Source: CAVTAV01 sp963732795
GTDB taxonomy: Bacteria > Pseudomonadota > Alphaproteobacteria > CAVTAV01
Length of the DNA stretch: 64,000 nucleotides
Assembly (NCBI GenBank): GCA_963732795.1
Contig: CAVTAV010000006.1
Location: forward strand, 310,001-374,000
Direction of reading: 5' to 3'
Shown: one piece after another, positions 59,229-64,000 of the stretch
How the letters are laid out: the number at the start of each line of letters is the position of its first letter
Position numbering within the stretch: the first letter of the stretch is position 1
Notes under the pieces: generated by a model
Told to the model about the DNA's origin: nothing
Database searches by the model: none
Seen by the model: only the letters and a program-made list of their open reading frames with translations
Translations under genes and position numbers: made by a program

Positions 59229-60398
59229 TTAAGCGGCCTGCTTCCCCCAAAGCTGCTTCGTCGCAATCCGGGCGCCCTCGGCGAGGGCTTCGAGCTTGGC
59301 CCATTGGATAGACTCGTGAACGCGCTTCAGGCGCGGGGCCTGGGCGAAGCCGCAATCGGTCCCGCCCATGACGTTCTCCCGGCCGACGAGCTTGGCCAGC
59401 CGCACCAGCCGCTCGGCGACGAGCTCGGGATGCTCGACCACGTTCGTCGCATGGCTGATCACGCCCGGCACCAGCACCTTGCCGTCGGGAAGCTTCGCCG
59501 TCTCGAAGACATGCCATTCGTGCTCGTGGCGCGGATTGGCCATCTCGATCAGGTAGTAGCCAGCCTTCACCTTGAGCACGAGATCCACGATCTCCTTCAA
59601 CGGCACATCGCTCACATGGGGCGTGTTGAAGCTGCCCCAGCAGATGTGATAGCGCACCTTCTCCTCGGGGATACCGCGAAGCGCGTGGTTTAAGGCCTCG
59701 ATCCGGAGCGCCGCCCATTTACGGTATTTCTTCAGGTGCTTCGCGCCGAAGCCCATGTCGTACATATAGGGCAGGAACGCGTCGTCGACCTGGACGAAAA
59801 GCCCGGCCTTGACGATCGCGGCATATTCCTCGTGCATGGCCTCGGCCAGCGCAAAGAGGAACTTCTCCTCCGAGCCGTAATACTCGTCCTTGAACCGGGG
59901 CACCGCGCTCGCCGGGGCAACCACGGGCAGGAATCCGCCGACGATCTTTCTCCCTCGGAGCGCGGCTTTGAAGTTGTCGATGTCCTGCTTGATCGCGGCT
60001 TTTCCGGTATAGCGGATCGGGCCGACCGCGACGGCCGCCCCGCGCCGCGGCAGATTCTGGGTCGGGAAATATTCGGCGTAGAAGTCGGGGAAGAGCGCCG
60101 CGTCGCGGCCGATGCCGCGGGCCGGATCCAGATCGCGCTCCTCGAAACCCGAAAGCCGGTCCAGGGCGTAGAACGACCAGCTTCTGGGCTTGCCGAACTC
60201 GCCGTCGCTGACGAAATCGATGCCCGCCTTGGCCTGGCGCTTGACGACCTCGGCGACCGAGGATTTGAGGCAGGCCTGATAGGCCTTCCGGTCCACCGCG
60301 ACGCCGTCTTCGATGGCGGTGATATAGCGGAGAAGCCCGGGCGGGCGGACCAGGCTACCGACATGGGTGGTGAGAATGCGGCGGTCGCGCGCGGCCAT
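59229..60398 (-). CDS. Cobalamin-independent methionine synthase (MetE C-terminal-like) family protein
   Basis: 389 residues, intact, ATG 60398. It has only the zinc/catalytic barrel of MetE: TTHVGSLVRP at the start, GIDFVSDGEFGKPRSW, the HxC ligand pair in VRYHICWGSF, IEMANPRHEHEW with the next likely ligand, and GGTDCGFA with the last cysteine. Short proteins of this kind are methyl- or alkyl-transferases of uncertain substrate rather than full methionine synthases. It is followed after 438 bp by the aconitase X genes. Confidence 0.85.
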   Translation of the reverse strand: MAARDRRILTTHVGSLVRPPGLLRYITAIEDGVAVDRKAYQACLKSSVAEVVKRQAKAGIDFVSDGEFGKPRSWSFYALDRLSGFEERDLDPARGIGRDAALFPDFYAEYFPTQNLPRRGAAVAVGPIRYTGKAAIKQDIDNFKAALRGRKIVGGFLPVVAPASAVPRFKDEYYGSEEKFLFALAEAMHEEYAAIVKAGLFVQVDDAFLPYMYDMGFGAKHLKKYRKWAALRIEALNHALRGIPEEKVRYHICWGSFNTPHVSDVPLKEIVDLVLKVKAGYYLIEMANPRHEHEWHVFETAKLPDGKVLVPGVISHATNVVEHPELVAERLVRLAKLVGRENVMGGTDCGFAQAPRLKRVHESIQWAKLEALAEGARIATKQLWGKQAA

Positions 60399-60479
60399 GT
60401 CGGACACCCTCCCTGCGGCTTCGTCTCGATCCCGCGATTCTACCAGCGCCGCCGACGGAGGCACAAGGCGGCGCGTATC

Positions 60480-60505
60480 GGAACCCGATCGCGGCCCGGG
60501 GCGTT
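60480..60505 (+). promoter_or_regulatory. Sigma-EcfG-type promoter for the DUF1328 gene
   Basis: GGAAC (60480-60484), 17 bases, CGTT (60502-60505): an exact match to the alphaproteobacterial general stress response consensus, 36 bases upstream of the GTG start. Confidence 0.75.
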
Positions 60506-60541
60506 ACGTCTGGGCCGTACAAAAAGCGACAGGAGGTGTCC

Positions 60542-60706
60542 GTGCTTTATTGGGCCGCGATCTTCTTCATCATTTCGATTATCGCCGCCGTGTTCGGGTT
60601 CGGCGGAATCGCCGCCGGCGCGGCGAGCGTCGCGAAGATTCTGTTCTTCATCTTCCTGGTGCTGTTCGTTATCTCGCTGATCGCCCACGCCATGAGAAGG
60701 GTGTGA
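60542..60706 (+). CDS. DUF1328 small membrane protein
   Basis: 54 residues from GTG 60542, with AGGAGG five bases before it. Two hydrophobic helices: LYWAAIFFIISIIAAVFGFG and ILFFIFLVLFVISLIAHAM. This is the entire DUF1328 family signature (LYWA...FGFGGIA). Family members are stress-induced in alphaproteobacteria, and the EcfG-type promoter here agrees. It converges with the csbD-like gene after 4 bp. Confidence 0.9.
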   Translation: MLYWAAIFFIISIIAAVFGFGGIAAGAASVAKILFFIFLVLFVISLIAHAMRRV

Positions 60707-60710
60707 CGGC

Positions 60711-60911
60711 TTACGACAGTGAGCGGCGCCAGTCGTCGACCTCGGCTTCCGCCGCGTCGCGGGCCATGCCGTAGCGTTCCTGGATCTTGCCGACCAGCTC
60801 GTTGCGGCTGCCCTCGATGACCTCGAGATCGCCGTCGGTCAGCCGGCCCCATTTCTGCTGCGCCCGGCCTTTGACCTGTTTCCACTTGCCTTCGATCTGG
60901 TCCCAATTCAC
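60711..60911 (-). CDS. CsbD-family stress protein
   Basis: 66 residues from GTG 60911 with AAGGAGA upstream. NWDQIEGKWKQVKGRAQQKW followed by GRLTDGDLEVIEG is the full CsbD signature. These small, acidic, helical proteins are markers of the general stress response; their biochemical role is unknown. An exact EcfG promoter lies 44-69 bases upstream. It pairs convergently with the DUF1328 gene. Confidence 0.93.
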   Translation of the reverse strand: MNWDQIEGKWKQVKGRAQQKWGRLTDGDLEVIEGSRNELVGKIQERYGMARDAAEAEVDDWRRSLS

Positions 60912-60954
60912 GAGAGTCTCCTTGGTTGCTGTTGCCAGGGGGCTACAGTTCAAA

Positions 60955-60980
60955 AACGCGGCGGCGCCGGACATTGTTCC
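60955..60980 (-). promoter_or_regulatory. Sigma-EcfG-type promoter for the csbD-like gene
   Basis: Read on the minus strand: GGAAC (60980-60976), 17 bases, CGTT (60958-60955). Same spacing as the promoter of the convergent DUF1328 gene. Confidence 0.75.
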
Positions 60981-61053
60981 GACGCCGCGCAACCTCGAGC
61001 CAAGAATTGGATCAGGGGGCGGACCGGGCCTCGGCCCCTCACATACTTCCGTG

Positions 61054-61119
61054 GTCATCCCGGCCATTAGCCGAGCCCGAAGCCGTGCTTCAGATGCGAG
61101 GCTTATGAGCCGGGATGAC
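61054..61119. repeat. Dispersed intergenic palindromic repeat, GTCATCCCGG family (short form)
   Basis: 66 bp: GTCATCCCGGCCATTAGCC ... GGCTTATGAGCCGGGATGAC, an imperfect inverted repeat between the csbD-like and SnoaL-like genes. Nearly identical to the first half of the element at 23130-23286. Confidence 0.7.
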
Positions 61120-61137
61120 GGGTCTTGCAGAGAGATT

Positions 61138-61536
61138 CTAAAGCGTGCTCAGCACCAGCTTCTTGATCAGCCAGCCGCCGCCCTCACGGACGAAATCGAC
61201 CTGATACTGGCCGGAGGCGAAGACCGCGATCGATTCGCCGATCTTGCCCTTCATCACGTTGACATAGGCCCGGAGATGGGCGCTGTCGCCGTTCGCCGAG
61301 ACGGTCACGTTGGACAAGAGGTGGTGGAAGGTGCCCGCGCTCCATTGCTCGTTGATTCCGGCGCAGAAGCCGGCCAAGGCCTCACGGCCCTCGAACTTGC
61401 CGATCGGCCCGCCGTCCCAGACGCAGTCGGCGGCGAACAAGCTGCTGAAAGCCGCCGGATCGTTGTCGTCCACATGGTAGCAATACATAGAGAAGGCCTC
61501 GCGAATGGCCTCCTTGTCCTCGAGCGCCGATGCCAT
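61138..61536 (-). CDS. SnoaL-like / NTF2-fold protein
   Basis: 132 residues, intact. An N-terminal helix pair (EDKEAIREAFSMYCYHVDDN) is followed by FSSLFAADCVWDGGPIGKFE, then beta strands (FHHLLSNVTVSANGDSAHLRA, GQYQVDFVREGGGWLIKKL) that fit a SnoaL_4-type cone fold. Such proteins are isomerases, dehydratases or ligand binders. No neighbour indicates the substrate. Confidence 0.75.
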   Translation of the reverse strand: MASALEDKEAIREAFSMYCYHVDDNDPAAFSSLFAADCVWDGGPIGKFEGREALAGFCAGINEQWSAGTFHHLLSNVTVSANGDSAHLRAYVNVMKGKIGESIAVFASGQYQVDFVREGGGWLIKKLVLSTL

Positions 61537-61672
61537 GGCGTTGTCCCCCCGGAATATGAAGCGGTGCGCAAATGGAGCCGCGCGCTCCGGACGCTAGGCC
61601 CCCGGCGCGCGCCTCGAACCTTAGACAGCCGTGTCGTGTAAGATCAAGCCGATCCTGACCGACTTCACGGAC

Positions 61673-61867
61673 CTAGACGATCGCGTCGAGCGACACGGCG
61701 CTCGCGGCGGAGGCGATGGCCTGGGCGGGCGTGGCCTGGGAGACCGGCTGCTGCGTGTTCGGCATCAGAATGGCCCAGACTGCGATGCCGATGATGACCG
61801 TCAGGACGCACATCCAAAGGAAATACCGCACACCGTCTTTGATCTGCGAGCGAAACTCGTCCGTCAT
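61673..61867 (-). CDS. Small single-helix membrane protein, unknown function
   Basis: 64 residues from ATG 61867. A short polar start (TDEFRSQIKDGVRY) is followed by one helix (FLWMCVLTVIIGIAVWAIL) and an Ala/Gln/Ser-rich tail. I do not recognise the family. The 268-bp gap upstream (61868-62135) shows nothing certain besides its probable promoter. Confidence 0.55.
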   Translation of the reverse strand: MTDEFRSQIKDGVRYFLWMCVLTVIIGIAVWAILMPNTQQPVSQATPAQAIASAASAVSLDAIV

Positions 61868-62135
61868 ATCGTTTATGTCCTCGTTTATACAGTTGGCCCG
61901 TTTGCCGTGCTGGACAGCGGCCGCGCTGAACATAGGGCGCGCGGAGTTTAGCGCAACTGACGCGCCGCGCAAACCGAACCTATTGACGCAACGCATATAA
62001 AGTCCCGCCTTGATCCAAAGCAATTCGGGTCGCGCTGGTGGACGGAACGGGTGAATCCGCCTATCCTGCCGCGCGGTTCGCGCCGGAGGGGCCCGACGGC
62101 GCACGCCGCATCACTCCATCGACGAGGCATCCATC

Positions 62136-63323
62136 ATGACCGAAGGCGGCCCGGCCCGCTTGCAATGGTACGGCAGTTGGGGCGCCAGCCCCCAGCCGGT
62201 CTCGCCCGGTTTTGTCGAGCCGCCGACGGTCGAGGACCAGACCGTGCGCCAGGTGTTGCGGCTCAGCCTCGGCGGCAGCCAGGTACGACTGCGTCTCTCC
62301 AACGCCCATAGCAACGCGCCGCTGGTGATCGGCGCCGTCCGCGTGGCGCTCGCCGCAGCGGAGGGGACGATCGACCCCGAGAGCGACCGCGCGGTCTGCT
62401 TTTCCGGGGCCAATACCGTCACCTTGCGCCAGGGCGAGACGGTGGTAAGCGATCCGATCGAGCTCGAACTCGCCGACCGGACCCGGCTCGCCGTCAGCCT
62501 GTTCCTGCCGGGCAGGCCCGTGATCGCCGCTTGGCACGCCACGGGCCTCGCGACGGCCTATCTGTCCGAGCCGGGAGATCATACCGGAGACGAAACGTTC
62601 CCCGTTGCCGGGACATTCGAGCAGCGTCTGGTGGTCGCCGGGGTCGATGTCGTGAATGACGACGCCAAGGGCGCGATCGTGTGCTTCGGCGACTCGGTGA
62701 CCGATGGCGCGGGCTCTTCCGCCAATGCCGACTGCCGCTGGCCCGACCGGCTGGCCGGCCGGCTCGCCACCCGCGACGGCGCGATGCGCTACGGCATCGT
62801 CAATGCCGGCATCTCGGGCAGCCGTCTATTGCGCGACGTGATCGGCTTGCGCGGGCTGAAACGGTTCGAACGCGACGTGCTGAGCGTTCCGGGCGCGAAA
62901 TATGTCACGCTTCTTTACGGCAACAACGATCTCGGCTTTCCCCACATGCCGGACGATGCGCCGCTCGCCGAGGTGGCCGACCGCTCGCCGGTCAAAGCGG
63001 CCGACATCATCGAGGGCCAGCAGAAGATCGTCGCCATGGCCCATGAGCGCGGCCTCAAGATCGTCGGCGCGACGCTGCCGCCTTTCGTCGGCGCGCCGTT
63101 CTTCGACGCCGCCAACGCGGATGACGAGAGGCCTCGCCGTCAACGAATGGATCCGCCATGGCGGCGCTTTCGACGCCCTGGTCGATTTCGACACGGTCTT
63201 CCGCGACCCCGCCGACCCGTCGCGCCTCAAGCCGGAATATCGATTCCGGCGACCACCTCCATCCGAGCGATGCCGGCTATCGAGGCGATGGCGGACGCGA
63301 TCGATCTGGCGCTGTTTCCCTAG
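62136..63323 (+). CDS. SGNH/GDSL hydrolase-type esterase
   Basis: About 395 residues. An N-terminal beta domain (QWYGSWGASPQPVSPGFVEP, VRQVLRLSLGGSQVRLRLSN) precedes the SGNH fold. Block I is CFGDSVTDGAGSS (nucleophile Ser), block III is LYGNNDLG, and block V (DHLHPSDAGY) supplies Asp and His. Frame breaks occur near 63128 and again near 63240-63290, so the last two blocks lie in other frames. No signal peptide is evident. Likely an acetyl- or acyl-esterase of unknown substrate. Confidence 0.85.
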   Translation: MTEGGPARLQWYGSWGASPQPVSPGFVEPPTVEDQTVRQVLRLSLGGSQVRLRLSNAHSNAPLVIGAVRVALAAAEGTIDPESDRAVCFSGANTVTLRQGETVVSDPIELELADRTRLAVSLFLPGRPVIAAWHATGLATAYLSEPGDHTGDETFPVAGTFEQRLVVAGVDVVNDDAKGAIVCFGDSVTDGAGSSANADCRWPDRLAGRLATRDGAMRYGIVNAGISGSRLLRDVIGLRGLKRFERDVLSVPGAKYVTLLYGNNDLGFPHMPDDAPLAEVADRSPVKAADIIEGQQKIVAMAHERGLKIVGATLPPFVGAPFFDAANADDERPRRQRMDPPWRRFRRPGRFRHGLPRPRRPVAPQAGISIPATTSIRAMPAIEAMADAIDLALFP

Positions 63324-63350
63324 TATCGCCCGGAGTGTCTCGTCAGCCGG

Positions 63351-64000
63351 TCACCACGGGTCTCCGTTGGTGCTGAGCTTGTCGAAGCACGTGTGGACGC
63401 GCGTCAGGCGGCCTTCGACAAGCTCAGCCGAACGGATGTTAGCGACTCGGATCTCGATCAGCCGTTTGGTCACGTCGCCGACCTGCAGCGGCCTGCCGTC
63501 GGGCTCGGTCACCGGACAGATCCCGATCAGGCTGCTGGTCAGGAACATTTCGGTGACGAGACGAAGTCGAAGCCCCGGCACCGATACCTCCCGGACGGAA
63601 ATGCCGAGCGCCATGGCCCGGTCGATCACCCTCGCGCGGACGATTCCCGGGAGCGGGCCGTCCGGGATCGGCGGCGTGATCATCGCGCCGTCCTCGACGA
63701 AAAAGACATTGGCCCCGGTCGCCTCGGCGAGGTTCCCGTCCGTGTTGAGCATCAGCGCCTCGCCCGCCCCGGCCACTTCGGCCTCGATCCGCGCCAGGAT
63801 ATTGCCGGTATAGGCGAGCGATTTGACGCTTGGAGAGCGGCGAGCGGGCGTCGCGGCGGACGGTCTTGGCGGTGATCGCGGTGAGCGAGTCCGGCGGCGG
63901 GCCGGCTTCGACGGCGGTGATCAGGACGCGTCGGCTTAGGTGTCTTCGGCGGCAGCACGCCGCGGGGGCCGGGGCCGCGGGTCAAGGTCAGGCGCAGGCT
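63351..64000 (-). CDS. Class IV PLP aminotransferase (BCAT / D-amino acid transaminase / ADC lyase group), 5' partial
   Basis: The gene runs off the right window edge. Visible blocks, in order: LRLTLTRGPGPRGVLPP, the PLP-lysine region VKSLAYTGNILARIEAE, GEALMLNTDGNLAEATGANV and a C-terminal TEMFLTSSLIGICPV. Frame breaks lie near 63930 and 63810. The final residues (HTCFDKLSTNGDPW) are encoded by the inverted repeat at 63372-63428, so the true end may lie earlier. Class IV members differ in substrate, which cannot be settled from this fragment. Confidence 0.8.
63372..63428. repeat. Perfect 16-bp inverted repeat
   Basis: GCTGAGCTTGTCGAAG (63372-63387) and CTTCGACAAGCTCAGC (63413-63428) form a long hairpin with a 25-base loop between the convergent SGNH and aminotransferase genes. 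It may serve as a bidirectional terminator. The CTTCGACAAGCTCAG word is a common dispersed palindrome in alphaproteobacteria. Confidence 0.7.

Overview
The window is GC-rich DNA from an alphaproteobacterium; order and genus cannot be fixed from sequence alone. Support comes from the gene order hemW-rdgB-rph / hrcA-grpE / dnaK-dnaJ, the htpX-rsmB-rpe-heparinase-purH neighbourhood, a DUF1674 gene, two GGAAC-N17-CGTT (sigma-EcfG type) promoters over a DUF1328/CsbD pair, and dispersed GTCATCCCGG and GTCATTGCGA palindromes. No rRNA, tRNA, CRISPR array or insertion sequence was seen. Many conserved genes (hemW, rdgB, hrcA, dnaK, dnaJ, purH and others) are broken by single-base indels, mostly insertions next to C/G. 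I read these as sequence errors, so the features below are drawn as whole genes across them.

Layout. 1-10.7 kb: a periplasmic-binding-type protein (5' end outside the window), then housekeeping and heat-shock genes. 10.9-13.4 kb: a leftward operon led by an SdpR-like ArsR regulator, with three SdpI-like membrane proteins and one small protein. 13.5-17.8 kb: a leftward NatA/NatB-like ABC exporter and a secreted alpha/beta hydrolase; a copy of the SdpR-type operator lies upstream. 17.9-21.1 kb: a leftward operon of six tandem paralogous four-helix membrane proteins, an XRE regulator and a small protein, with two XRE-type palindromes at its promoter. 21.1-29.4 kb: DUF1674, an RpoH-type promoter, a small membrane protein, htpX, two paralogous cupins, rsmB, rpe, a heparinase II/III-family gene and purH.

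29.5-56.9 kb is the most unusual part: about 27 kb, all on the minus strand. In transcription order it holds an HlyD/MacA-type adaptor, a MacB/LolD-type ATPase, permeases P1 and P2, a DUF2807 protein, permeases P3-P6, a second ATPase, permeases P7-P9 and a YtrA-type GntR regulator. Each permease is about 840-860 residues, a duplicated FtsX/MacB architecture. The same palindrome, TGTATT-N8-AATACA, lies upstream of the adaptor and upstream of the regulator, so the array is probably one GntR-controlled envelope or efflux system.

57-64 kb: a two-subunit aconitase-X dehydratase, a MetE-like zinc methyltransferase-family protein, the EcfG-type DUF1328/CsbD pair, a SnoaL-like protein, a small membrane protein, an SGNH esterase and the end of a class IV aminotransferase. 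Three regulator-plus-membrane-protein systems (SdpR, XRE and YtrA types) within about 46 kb suggest a region specialised for envelope stress or peptide/antibiotic response. That reading is inference.
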